From: Kuschelorhynchus macadamiae
Lineage: Eukaryota; Arthropoda; Insecta; Coleoptera; Curculionidae
Direction: 5' to 3'
NCBI GenBank assembly: GCA_030620095.1
Contig: JAUTXW010001615.1
Location: forward strand, 2,130,001-2,194,000
DNA length: 64,000 bases
In this document: positions 32,597-42,859 of the stretch, piece after piece
How the letters are laid out: every line of letters starts with the position of its first letter
Numbering within the stretch: the first letter of the stretch is position 1
Position numbers and translations under genes: made by a program
Notes under the pieces: generated by a model
Told to the model about the DNA's origin: nothing
Databases searched by the model: none
The model's input: the letters and a program-made list of their open reading frames with translations, nothing else

Positions 32597-33000
32597 CAGT
32601 GTGTGTCTAAAACCTGGACTCCCCCCTTAAGTTTCGATGGATCGGTAAATTTTCTTGAGAATTTGAGAGCTTTAGTATAGCAAGATAAACCAAATTTTAA
32701 GCTAGAATGATAAAAATGTCAAATTGACAGCTTGGCACCATTTTGAAAAAACAAGATTAAATGGTAAGGGGATAGAGTGATTCCTTATTAGAAATGTCTT
32801 TAAGCTCTTATTATATCCTGCAAGTTTGAAGTCACTGTCACTTTCCCAAATGAAATGGCTCCACGTCAAAATTTTGGAAATCCATGGCGCCATTTTGTTT
32901 GGAAAAATGAGAGCGACTTCAAACTTGCAGAATATAATATCAAAATTCTAACCAAACGATTCGAAAGTTAATGAGCTCTCCTGACTTTAGACATGCACTG
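32597..33000. repeat. MITE of about 400 bp
   Basis: Ends CAGTGTGTGTCTAAAACC and, as complement, CAGTGCATGTCTAAAGTC, with TA at the right flank. It has internal symmetry around TTGAAGTCACTGTCACTTTC and GAGCGACTTCAAACTTGCAG. No open frame of interest. Confidence 0.6.
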
Positions 33001-33349
33001 TATGTACCAATTTAGCCTTATTCGTTATTTTCTTCATCACTTTCTAATAGCGTTGAAAAATCACTGGATAAAGATATATCTGAAGATTTATCAACGAGAT
33101 TTTTAACTCTTAAATATTTCTTAATTTCGTCATTCGGTAAGCAATAACACAATAATTAAATCCATGTTTAGGCAAACCAAAAAACTCGATTATCATGGCA
33201 CCACGTAAGAAAACTTTGCGAATACTACTAGGCATGTAAAATCAACTAGAAAGATTTATATAAAGTTCTCGTGTTTTTAATAAATGACGAAACTTATCTA
33301 AATCTATTGTGTAAACACTGGACAATATCCTTAGAATTATAGCAAAATT
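33001..33349. other. Unassigned sequence
   Basis: No feature recognised between the MITE and the Penelope element. Confidence 0.3.
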
Positions 33350-33677
33350 AATAATATGATGTAAAATGTAAAAAACAAACACTATTTTTTACAAACACTT
33401 CCGCTATATTTAATTTAACAACGTGACATGTTTCACTACACAGTAGCTTCTTCGGACGTTACATCTCGAATGCACAAGCTTACAAGTTAAGGTGACATTT
33501 ATATAACTAAGTATAATACAACCATTTGGAAATTTTAATGCCCTAAAAAAGGTCTGGGAATTTTTACGTACTAGCAATAAAATAAAAAGAAATTACCTAA
33601 AATTATTATAACATATTTAACAAGGGTGAATTATTGAGATCTACCTGATCGTTTAGCAAGCAATTTGAATATTTGAG
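33350..33677 (-). repeat. Penelope pseudo-LTR, 3' copy
   Basis: Direct repeat of 36001-36325. Differences include GCTATATTT for ACTATATTT, GTGACATTTA for GTGATATTTA, GCCCTAAAA for GCCTTAAAA, and a three-base indel in ACTAGCAATAAAA. Confidence 0.9.
33419..33461 (-). ncRNA. Hammerhead-like ribozyme fold (degenerate core), 3' pseudo-LTR
   Basis: The minus strand reads TAACGT, CCGAAGA, a short stem GCTAC/GTAGT with TGT loop, GAAA, CATG, TC, ACGTTG. TAACGT and ACGTTG can pair as stem I. GAAAC..GTC gives the minimal stem III seen in Penelope hammerheads. The core has C where CUGANGA needs U, and an extra A before stem II, so activity may be lost. Hammerhead motifs are known in pseudo-LTRs of this element class. 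Confidence 0.4.
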
Positions 33678-33785
33678 TTTATTTATTTCTAGAGACTGGA
33701 GTATATTCAATTTATGACCCTTATTTTCTAGGTGTAAAATTTTAAAATTTTTATTAAAAGTATGATCGCTCTCCATTAAATGGTT

Positions 33786-36033
33786 TCAATAATTAGATTC
33801 GGTTTTCCCTTTAATAAAACATTTATAATGCTCCTCTATTATTTTACCAAAATGTCTGGCCGTTTGACCTATATATGTTTTGTCACAATCTCCACAGTTT
33901 AATTGGTATACACCTGATTGTTCTAGTTTATCAGACTTAGTTTTATTATTTTTGATATATCTACTTAAAGAATTATTTGTTTTATACGCTATTCTAATAT
34001 CTAAACTATTTAAAAAAGCACCTATTTTAGAACTAGAATTACCTATATAGGATATAACTTTGTACGGAGTAGTTTTTGCATTAATATTAGGATATATCGT
34101 AGATATAGCTTTTTTATATAAGTTTTTTTGTAATATTTTATCAATAATGTTTAATGAATATCCATTGTTAACTGCTATCTGCTTAATGATGTTTAACTCG
34201 GTCTGATAATTAGTTTTATTTAAAGGTAATGAGATAAGTCTGTGAATCATACTCTGGAAAGCCGCTAATTTATGTTGAATTGGGTGACATGAGGAATTGT
34301 GTATAGTAGTATCCGTATGTGTTGGTTTGTGATATACCGAAAAATCAAGTTTATTGTTTATTTTTTTAATAGTTAAATCTAAAAAGTTTATGCTGTTATT
34401 TGCTTCTAGTTCAATTGTGAATTTTATATTAGGATGAAGGCTATAAAATATTTAATTGACGTTCAGTTCCTGTAAAACATGTTAAAACATCATCAACATA
34501 TCTATGCCAGTATATAAAATGTTTGAAAAGGGGGTGCTTGTTAATCTTGTTTTCCAAGGTATCCAAAAATATCTCTGCCAGCAAGGGGCTTAATGGGTTT
34601 CCCATAATTAAACCTTCTTTGCTGGTATAAAGTTTATTATTAAATTCGAAATAGTTTTGTTCTAAACATTCGGTAAGTAGGTGCAATATATCTTGTTTTT
34701 TAACAACATTAACTGAATTTTTGTTTAAAAGACCTTCAACAAGTTTAATGGTATCTTTAGCAGGAACACTAGATAATAGATTAGTGACGTCAAACGAAAT
34801 TAGTTTAGCATTATTTGGTAACTGTATATCTTTGATTTTATTAACTAAATCTAGAGAGTTTTTAATTTGATATTTTGCTGAGAACTTCGTATATGTTTGA
34901 ATGATGTCTATAAGTTTCTTAGATAGTTTGTAAGATGGAGCTGAAAAGAAAGAAACTACTGGTCTAATAGAGAATCCCGGTTTATGTAGTTTAATTAAAG
35001 AATATAATTTTGGTTGTTTAGGGTTCATAATGGTATATTTACTGATGTCTCTGTCATTAAACAAACTCTTACAGTTTTTGATACAATTTTTGATTCTTTG
35101 TTGAAAAATATCTGTAAAATTATGTTTTAAAATATGATATTTATCTGGGATAAGAAAATCTAATGTTTTGTTAATATATTCTAACTTATTAATAGCAACT
35201 ACAGTATTGCCTTTATCAGCTTTCGTAAAGATAACATTATTAGATTTATTTTTAATTTGTTCTATGCATTGAATTTCTGAATTTGATTTGGAATTTTTAA
35301 GAAATTCTTTTTTAAGGAGTTTTGAACTTTCAAATTTTAAAGGCATATTTGCAGAGATGTCTCGAAGGGTTAATTCAGTTTCAGCACCTAATAATTCTAA
35401 GTTTTTAGTTGAAGTTGGTTCACGAATATTGTATTTCAATCCTTTTTCTAATAATTTAACTTCAGTATCTGAAAATTCGACGCTCGATAGATTAGAAAAT
35501 CTATCAAAAAATTGGTGATTTGAAATCTGTGCTGAACTTGGGCTTATGTTATTATTTTTATAATTATTAGATATTAGAGAACAAAGTTTCTTGTTTTGTA
35601 TAAGGAATTTTTTGTGTATGATTGATTTAATTTTTTCTCTTATATTCCGATCAAATTCGAGAAATTCAATGTAATGCAGTTTAAATAAAAGTTCAGTGTG
35701 AATTACTTTTAAGTATGTGTTGTAAATACCTCGTTTTTGGAATTGTATCTTCTTTTCTGCTGATAGCCATTTCTTAAGACCAGCGGTGGAGCCTTCTTGT
35801 GCTGCTTTACTCTTGTTATTGCTTTTGAATTTCATATACTTTGGAAAGACGTTGTTTTTTGAACACTTATCAAAAAACCACAAATTTTGAGAGCAGATGG
35901 CGACTCTCAAAAGCAATTTATAATACCAGGTGGCTAGAAAGCTTACTGAAGCTTCTTTTAACAATATGATTGTGTCTGCCGATACTCGGTGGAAATCCAT
36001 AATAATATGATGTAAAATGTAAAAAACAAACAC
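33786..36033 (-). pseudogene. Penelope-like RT plus GIY-YIG endonuclease (one frameshift)
   Basis: Frame 1 (36033-34441, 530 codons) holds FTKADKGNTVVAINK, RPVVSFFSAPSYKLSK, LISFDVTNLLSSVP, GLIMGNPLSPLLAEIF and YWHRYVDDVL, the Penelope RT palm with its catalytic YVDD. It ends ERQLNIL at a shifted stop at 34441. The sequence continues in another frame with FLDLTIKKINNKL and VYHKPTHTD (34420-34320). It then passes into 34250-33786 with SGVYQLNCGDCDKTYIGQTA, the GIY-YIG nuclease (here V-Y and Y-I-G), near the end. A single frameshift near 34440 (and probably one near 34250) separates the parts. The Met at 36033 may not be the native start. The protein primes reverse transcription at cleaved chromosomal sites. 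Confidence 0.85.
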
Positions 36034-36325
36034 TATTTTTTACAAACACTTCCACTATATTTAATTTAACAACGTGACATGTTTCACTACACAGTAGCTT
36101 CTTCGGACGTTACATCTCGAATGCACAAGCTTACAAGTTAAGGTGATATTTATATAACTAAGTATAATACAACCATTTGGAAATTTTAATGCCTTAAAAA
36201 AGGTCTGGGAATTTTTACGTACTAATAAAATAAAAAGAAATTACCTAAAATTATTAGAACATATTTAACAAGGGTGAATTATTGAGATCTACCTGATCGT
36301 TTAGCAAGCAATTTGAATGTTTGAG
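36001..36325 (-). repeat. Penelope pseudo-LTR, 5' copy
   Basis: Direct repeat of 33350-33677, starting AATAATATGATGTAAAATGT. The coding frame at 34441-36033 begins inside its inner edge. Confidence 0.9.
36070..36112 (-). ncRNA. Hammerhead-like ribozyme fold (degenerate core), 5' pseudo-LTR
   Basis: Same minus-strand string as at 33419-33461, including the C at the second core position. Two copies at the spacing of one element length are what a transcript would need for self-cleavage into units, if the fold is active. Confidence 0.4.
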
Positions 36326-36386
36326 GCAAATTTTTATCTTTTCGATATATTTGGACTTATTTTTCTCTAAATACATCAAAATTTAG

Positions 36387-37205
36387 GTGGAAACCGATGA
36401 TCTTAAAATACTTAAAGACAGAGATTTTGAACTAGGTTCTGAATTGGAATCTTGGCAGGAAACTAGAACAGAGCTAGATGGTAAGATACAATACCTAAGC
36501 GAACTTAACAGGAGCATGATTACCTCGATCAATAACTTGGAACAAGACAATGCGGCATATATTAAGGAGGTTGAGGAATTAAAAATGAAAATATGCAAAT
36601 TAAATTCTAGTCAGCGGTTGCTTAATACCACACATGAGTTGCAACCAAATGGAACAAGTTCTGCTCATATTCGGAAGAACCAGTTACTCATTATGGGTGG
36701 CGAATGTGACAGAGGAACTGCGTTTCTTTTTAAGAAACTAACTGACAGAAGCTTCGATATAAATTGCCAATATGCAGGTAACCGTTTATTTCATGAGCAA
36801 ATAGAAGACTGTCGACAGCTTTGTAAACATTTTACCAAAAGCGACTGCGTAGTGTTTTTTATGTCCGAATATAACGCAATAAAGGGTCGGTCGATATCCA
36901 GTAGTGAAATTGACAACCTATTATCAGTCAATGCTAACACAAATTTAGTTTTAGTTGGCTGCGGATACCATAGTCGTAGACCCGTACTCAATGATTTTGT
37001 GCATGGTCAGAACTCACTGGTTAACAGGCATCTGCATGGAAAAAATGCCATATTTATACCAATAGCTTGCACAACAATTGATGGCAAAATGGATTTTGCT
37101 ACAAAAAGAGAATTGATCACGTATTTGAACAACAGTTTTTTTTCAAATCAGAAAGGGGATCAAAATTTTTTAATCCACCGGAGTTCGATAATGGTAACGC
37201 CATAA
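36387..37205 (+). CDS. LINE ORF1 protein (coiled coil plus SGNH-hydrolase-like domain)
   Basis: The 272-codon frame starts METDDLKILKDRDFELGSEL, a strong heptad coiled coil to about residue 70. From about residue 97 it has LLIMGGECDRGTAFLFKKLT, then DCVVFFMSEYNAIKGRSI and TNLVLVGCGYHSRRPVLNDF, and HGKNAIFIPI. The arrangement of strands and helices resembles the esterase (SGNH) domain found in ORF1 of CR1-type elements, but the catalytic G-D-S motif is not evident (GGECDRG in its place). ORF1 proteins bind element RNA. It lies just upstream of the endonuclease region in the same orientation. Intact frame. Confidence 0.6.
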   Translation: METDDLKILKDRDFELGSELESWQETRTELDGKIQYLSELNRSMITSINNLEQDNAAYIKEVEELKMKICKLNSSQRLLNTTHELQPNGTSSAHIRKNQLLIMGGECDRGTAFLFKKLTDRSFDINCQYAGNRLFHEQIEDCRQLCKHFTKSDCVVFFMSEYNAIKGRSISSSEIDNLLSVNANTNLVLVGCGYHSRRPVLNDFVHGQNSLVNRHLHGKNAIFIPIACTTIDGKMDFATKRELITYLNNSFFSNQKGDQNFLIHRSSIMVTP

Positions 37206-39962
37206 GCTCTTCATTGCCGCTTGCGCAACAAATTAACGACTGCGACAGGCTCCTAGCCGAAACCGTAAAGCCACAGGCCGACTTTTCCTCCACCCTACCT
37301 GATATCAGAACTTATTACCAAAATATCCGAAGCCTAAGGACCAACACTGTGAACTTCTACAATGAAGTTTTGAGACTATATTCTGAGTAGTGAAGTTTTT
37401 CCAGACAATTACATTGTTTACAAAAAAGACAGAGATAAAGAAACCAGTATATATTTCAGAGGCGGTGGTGTATTGATCGCGGTGAAATCTGACTTGGAAT
37501 CAGCAGCGATTACCATTCCTAGGAAAAACGTTGAAGTTCTTTTCGTCGGCGTACGTCACAGCGGCGCTCATTATATCTTTGGAACAGTATACATTCCGCC
37601 ATCTTCCCCGGTGTGTATATATGAAGCTTTTGTAGAGTCCATTAATGCCATTATGGACAACATGCCTAATTGTTAGTTAATATTGGCAGGCGATTTCAAT
37701 CTTCCTAAATTTAGTCTATGTAGTAAAGTTATGGTTTCTAGTGATAAAGCATTGTGTTATGATCGGTCTCAGCAATATATCTCTTTATGTAATGATAATA
37801 GTAACTCGGTATTTATTTCAAAAAATGACTGTGAAAAGACTATATTTGATTGCGCTTGTTTTTACGATCTTTCTCAGCTAAATACTTGTCCTAATGACAA
37901 TGGCGTTATCTTAGATTTAGTTTTCTCTAACCGCCCGGAGGCATCTGTCGCTAAATGTGACTTTGCAATTACAAAAGTTGATTCTCCCCACCCTCCATTA
38001 GAAATTTTAATACCACACGCCGAAATGGAGCTTATCACACTAAATTCTGACTTAACATCTTTAAACTTTTATAAGCCAAATTATGACTTACTAAATGATT
38101 ATTTTTCCATTTTTTAATTGGGAATTTATTAATTGCACTAAATGTATCGATATTGCGATAGATGCCATTTATGCGATAATTTATGCTGCAGTGGACATGT
38201 TTGCTCCACTTAAGTATCGTTGCTCTTTAAAATATCCCGCATATTTTTCTTTTACAAAAATGAACATGCTAAAAAGAAAGAATGAAGCTTATAATAAATT
38301 TACGAAATGTGGATCTCCGGAAAATGAGCAGGCCTATACAATTTTAAGATCAGAGTCTAAACTTGCTATTAAAAGGGATCATGATGCTTTTCTAACTACA
38401 ACCCAACATAATATATTAAAAAACGTAAAAAAAATTTGGAATTTTGTAAAGTCAAGGCGAAATACGGGTCGATTTCCAAAAGAAATGTTTTTAATGACAC
38501 AAAATCAAATGAAGCTCGGAAAATTGCGAACCACTTTGCGGACTTTTTCCAATTTGTTTACTGTTAACCCCAACCACTCAGTACTCACGCCACATGTAAT
38601 TCCTGCTTTAATCCAAATATAAATCTTAATTATATACCTATATCTTCAGATACAGTGTTCCATAAACTTATAAATATTGATGTCAATAAGGGCCCGGGCC
38701 TGGATGCAATTCCTCCAGTTTTCCTGAAAAATTGTAGCCCATCCCTGGCTTACCCCCTGAGTTGAGTGGAAACAAGCCATTGTTACCCCTCTTTTCAAAT
38801 GTGGTAACCGATCTGATATAACTAACTATAGGCCAATCTCAGGTTTGACATGCATGGGTAAAGTGCTGGAGTCAATTGTAACTGATTTATTTCAGCGTTT
38901 CGTGGAGTTATCTCACCACAACAACATGGTTTTCTTATTGGTCGCTCTTGCCAAACAAACTTAATGGTCTATTCTGACTTTATAAGCTCTGCTGTCGACC
39001 AAGGTTGTCAAGTAGATGCCATTTATTTTCATTTTAAAAAGGCCTTTAATCGGGTTGATCAGAACATGCTCATAGCCAAGCTACAGTCATATGGAATATC
39101 TGATCCCTTACTTTCATGGGTTCGTAGCTACTTGCATTGTCGGACTCAAGTAGTGAAAATAAATAAATGTACTTCTGAAATGATCAACGTTTCATCTGGC
39201 GTCCCTCAAGGTTCCCACTTTGGACCAATATTATTTCTGATTGTTGTCAATGACCTATCACTGAGGCTCACTGATTGTCACCACCTAATGTTTGCAGATG
39301 ATCTAAAAATCTTTAGTCTTATAAATAATGAAACTGACTCTTCTTTACAACTGAATATAAACAACATATATTCTTGGTGTCAAGAAAATCATATGGACCT
39401 GAACATCTCCAAATGTAAGATTATCTCTTTTAGCAGGAAAAAGCATCCTATTCAACTCACATACGTGATTAATCGTATAGAAATTGAACGGGTTAGCATG
39501 GTAAATGATTTAGGGGTCATCTTCGACTGTGAGTTTCGTTTTATCATTCATATCGATAATGCGGTCGCTAAAGCTCTTAAATTATTAGGTTTTATTATAA
39601 GGCAATGTTGGAACTTTAAGAACACTGAAGCTTTGAGATCTCTATATTTCGCTTTGGTTAGAAGTAATTTAGAATATTGTTGTATGATTTGGGCCCCGTA
39701 TTACCAGGTTCACAATAAAAAACTTGAACGTGTACAAAATAAATTTGTAAGTTTCTTATTATATAAGTTGTGTATTGACAAGTCAGACTTTGTTTATGGT
39801 AATCGATTGAAATTGTTGGGTTTAAATGATTTAGCAACACGAAGAATGATTCTTACATTGTGTTTTGGTCATAAATTGCTAAGTAACAGAATTGACTGCA
39901 ACGATTTACTGTCAACTATTAACTTTAAAGTTCCATGGCGCATTATAAATAGTCGTTTATAA
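37206..39962 (+). pseudogene. LINE ORF2 (endonuclease plus RT), degraded and interrupted
   Basis: Successive frames give the following. IRTYYQNIRSLRTNT (37305) is the EN start. YFRGGGVLIAVKSDL and LAGDFNLPKF are EN motifs. VDMFAPLKYR ends EN. Near 38690-38840 come INVNKGPGLDAIPP-like and NYRPISGLTCMGKVLE. Then come VDAIYFHFKKAFNRVDQ (block A), SSGVPQGSHFGPILF (block B), HLMFADDLKIF (catalytic FADD) and LGFIIRQC with RSNLEYCCMIWAP (thumb). The last 332 codons (38964-39962) are open. Earlier parts have stops at about 37390 and 37675 and several frameshifts. The protein is cut at INFKVPWRIINSRL by the inserted minus-strand LINE. Confidence 0.8.
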
Positions 39963-42335
39963 ATAGTCGTTTATTTCCAACAGTCACCTACTTACAGGAA
40001 ATAAAAAATATATATATTTATGTAACAAAATTATATGATATAAAGTATAAACTAATATTCTATAAGAGCTACAGAAAAGCACCAAAGCAAACATCCTAGT
40101 GAACAAAGAAAAAAGAGAAGAAAAAAAAATAGAAATAAAATCTTATACAATCTTAATAGAACCGCAAACAAAAAATAAAAAAAAAATAATATCAGATAAC
40201 CCGCCTCGTGATAACACCTAAAGAGTCAAAAAATAAATCGACATTGTCACCACACAGTTCATTAAATGTATGACACATATAATATATTGGGGCTCTAGTC
40301 AGCATGCTTGTATTGGGACGATTACAATAAAATATACGGGTATTACGAACATTAAATGTCGGAACTAAGAATTTTATCTGATTTAATAAATGTGTACAGT
40401 CAATTTCACTGTTTGATAATTTGTATATAAGAATGAAAGAGCGATTCTCTTTCTGCGGATCTCCAAAGGCATCATATTAAAGCGCTCCAGTAATACACTC
40501 TGACTAGTTCCTCTAGTTGGATAAACACCATCTTCCTTCATTGCTAGATACTTAATAAACCTACGCTGTACAGATTCTAATATACGTATATCACATTGAT
40601 AAATGGGATGCCACACCATTGCACCATATTCTAATTTTGACCTAACGAAAGAGTTAAACAATAATATAAGAGTAGCATTATTTCTAAAGTCTTTAAAGTT
40701 CCTGAGTATGAAGCCTAAAGCTTTTGAGGTGGATCTAACAATATTCATTATGTGAGTGCCAAAAGTAAATGCCCGATCAAAGGTAATACCGAGATCTTTT
40801 ATTTCGCTGCAACGAGAAAGAGTGCTAGATTTAATCTCATAATCATAATATATGTAAGTTTTCCTGCGAGTATATGAAACAACAAAACATTTAGAGATAT
40901 TGAGATTTAGTTTATTAATATCACACCACGTATTTATAATGTTCAACTTGCTCTGCAAGAATTGACAGTCCTCCAAAGAATCAATACTAGAAAATACCTT
41001 CAAGTCATCAGCAAAGAACAGTTTTGAACCATTTAGTTTGTATGCTAGGTCATTGATGAAAAGCAAGAAAAGCAAGGGCCCCAAGTTAGGGCCTTGAGGA
41101 ACTCCGGACGATACAAAATATTTAGAAGATCTAAAGCCCTCGATCTTTACATACTGCTGCCGCTCGGTCAAGTAAGACTTTAAAAGCGAAATTAAACCCG
41201 ATGAGAAGCCCATAAGGTCCAACTTTAACAATAGAACACCATGGTCTATCTGATCGAAAGCCTTCTGGAAGTCCACATAAGCAACATCAACTTGACCAGT
41301 GTTATCAAGTGAAGAGCAAATATATTGAGACAAACAAGTCAGATTCGTGTCAGACGATCTTTTGTCCATGAATCCATGCTGAACAGGAGAGGTTATAGAC
41401 CTGGCCTGACTGAAAATCTGTTTATGTATACAAATTTCAAAAAGGTTAGAAATGTTACAAAGAATTGAAATGGGTCTATAATTGTGCAGCTCCGATGGAT
41501 CACCCTTCTTCAATACAGGGACAACGCAAGCTGTCTTCCAGCAGCCAGGAAAATGATTGGCCTCAATTGAAAGGTTGAATATGTACGTCAAGGGCTTAGA
41601 TAGAGCTCCAATACAGTCCTTTATAATAAAGCTAGGGATTGAATCACTGCCAGATGTTAATTTGTTTTGTAGCTTTTTCGCGGCCTCGATGATATCCGAC
41701 TCTTGTAATTTATTCAGTCCAACAAGACACTGGGGGATTGAATCTGGTGCTAGGGGAACATGATGATTAGATATAGTATATACACTTTGAAAAAAAGCTG
41801 AAAAGGCATCAACAATTGACTGTGAAGAAGTGAATTCAACAGTACCATCACGTATGATACCCGGTATTCTTGAGTGGCCCTTTTTTGTTTGAATATATGA
41901 CCAAAACTCCGAACCGTCATTAAAGATATTGTTTTCAGTTGTTTGAATAAAATTTTTAAATTCAGTCTTTATTAGTATTTTTAGACTTGTTCGAATGTTT
42001 TTAAAAATGTCATGATAATAGTCAGTCTTAAATAATTTGTATTTTTTATAAGCAGATTCTTTACTTTTAATAAGATTGATGATATCTTTGGTATACCAGG
42101 AAGGGTACCGTCTCCTTCTATCAATTTTATGTGGAACAGATTGCAGGAATATGCTATTAAGAACAGAATAAAATCTCTCACAAGCTAAATCAATATTAGA
42201 GCTAGAGTATAATTCAGTCCAATCCGCATGAAGAACACTGTCATACATTAAGGGAAAATTGGCCTTTCTAAAATAAAACGATTGGACACTACTTCCACAA
42301 ATATTAAAATCATTATGAGAAATGGTGACCATTTT
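39963..42335 (-). mobile_element. Jockey/CR1-type LINE inserted in antisense (5'-truncated)
   Basis: Contains an intact 649-codon RT frame on the minus strand and about 420 bp of 3' untranslated DNA. The 3' end lies near 39963, where ATAAATAGTCGTTT is repeated side by side (about 39948-39961 and 39962-39975). That may be target-derived sequence copied at the insertion junction. The 5' junction near 42316-42335 has no matching duplication. Confidence 0.75.
40383..42332 (-). CDS. LINE reverse transcriptase, intact 649-codon frame (N-terminally truncated)
   Basis: The frame begins at the very end of the endonuclease domain (VTISHNDF). It contains NYRPISIL (residues 284-291), YVDFQKAFDQIDH (352-364, block A), SSGVPQGPNLGPLLFLLFIN (408-427, block B), KLFFADDLKVF (437-447, catalytic FADD), KLNLNISKC, then GFILRNFKDFRN and SKLEYGAMVW (thumb). 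It ends at 40383 in KLTVHIY. No stop interrupts it, unlike the other LINEs here, so this is one of the youngest insertions. The element lacks ORF1 and the endonuclease because of 5' truncation, so it should not be able to move by itself. The Met at 42332 is internal. Confidence 0.85.
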   Translation of the reverse strand: MVTISHNDFNICGSSVQSFYFRKANFPLMYDSVLHADWTELYSSSNIDLACERFYSVLNSIFLQSVPHKIDRRRRYPSWYTKDIINLIKSKESAYKKYKLFKTDYYHDIFKNIRTSLKILIKTEFKNFIQTTENNIFNDGSEFWSYIQTKKGHSRIPGIIRDGTVEFTSSQSIVDAFSAFFQSVYTISNHHVPLAPDSIPQCLVGLNKLQESDIIEAAKKLQNKLTSGSDSIPSFIIKDCIGALSKPLTYIFNLSIEANHFPGCWKTACVVPVLKKGDPSELHNYRPISILCNISNLFEICIHKQIFSQARSITSPVQHGFMDKRSSDTNLTCLSQYICSSLDNTGQVDVAYVDFQKAFDQIDHGVLLLKLDLMGFSSGLISLLKSYLTERQQYVKIEGFRSSKYFVSSGVPQGPNLGPLLFLLFINDLAYKLNGSKLFFADDLKVFSSIDSLEDCQFLQSKLNIINTWCDINKLNLNISKCFVVSYTRRKTYIYYDYEIKSSTLSRCSEIKDLGITFDRAFTFGTHIMNIVRSTSKALGFILRNFKDFRNNATLILLFNSFVRSKLEYGAMVWHPIYQCDIRILESVQRRFIKYLAMKEDGVYPTRGTSQSVLLERFNMMPLEIRRKRIALSFLYTNYQTVKLTVHIY

Positions 42336-42487
42336 GCTTTTAACTATGCGCGTACCGACCGCGACGTCGGCAAAAATTCTCCAGTAAATAATCTTATGAG
42401 GTTTTTGAATTCACTGCCTACAGTTTTTAATTTTGAGGTAAATCCATTTGAGTTTAAGAAAAAGCTTCAAAATTTGCTTCGACCTTG
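42316..42487 (+). pseudogene. Resumed C-terminus of the split plus-strand LINE ORF2
   Basis: HFAFNYARTDRDVGKNSPVN followed by RFLNSLPTVFNF and FKKKLQNLLRP is a typical Jockey/CR1 RT tail. It suits the place where the frame at 38964-39962 was cut. It is followed by about 235 bp of 3' UTR and the AAATAAAT tail. Confidence 0.65.
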
Positions 42488-42859
42488 AATGTGTTTTATG
42501 TCTTACTATGTTTGTAATTACCGTTTTAAAAAATTGATGATGTTCTAGTATTTTATTTGTTTCTACAAGACGATTTTAACTTTTGTTTTCAGAATTGTTT
42601 TAACCTTAGTCATAGTTTAGTATTAAATAAAATTAGATTTAACGATGATTGACAGTTGTAACACTATTTGGGCTCTGCCTGTCATGTGTGTATTGTTCAT
42701 AAATAAATAAAATAAATAAATGTTTCGACTTTTGTCCATTGTGTGAAACACTGTGTGACGTTACTGTAATAGATCACCTACCGGACTTGTAAAGTATATT
42801 ACTAATAGTTAACTATCAGGCCGGATTTCTGCAATTATTTATAAATTATTTTATTACAG

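Larger units (their letters stand above)
33350..36325 (-). mobile_element. Penelope-like retroelement with direct pseudo-LTRs
   Basis: Two direct repeats of about 325 bp (33350-33677 and 36001-36325) enclose the RT and endonuclease frames on the minus strand. The repeats differ at very few positions, so this insertion is young compared with the other Penelope relic at 715-1960. Tandem pseudo-LTRs and a C-terminal GIY-YIG are hallmarks of Penelope-like elements. Confidence 0.9.
36326..42721 (+). mobile_element. Jockey/CR1-type LINE, split by another LINE
   Basis: In order: ORF1 (36387-37205); degraded ORF2 with endonuclease and RT (37206-39962); a foreign minus-strand LINE (about 39963-42315); then the resumed ORF2 C-terminus (42316-42487) and 3' end. 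The 3' end finishes in a CATAAATAAATAAAATAAAT tail at 42699-42721. The 5' end is unclear because it abuts the Penelope pseudo-LTR. Continuity across the insertion is inferred from protein order, from ending inside the thumb region on one side to ending in FLNSLPTVFNF on the other. Confidence 0.7.
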
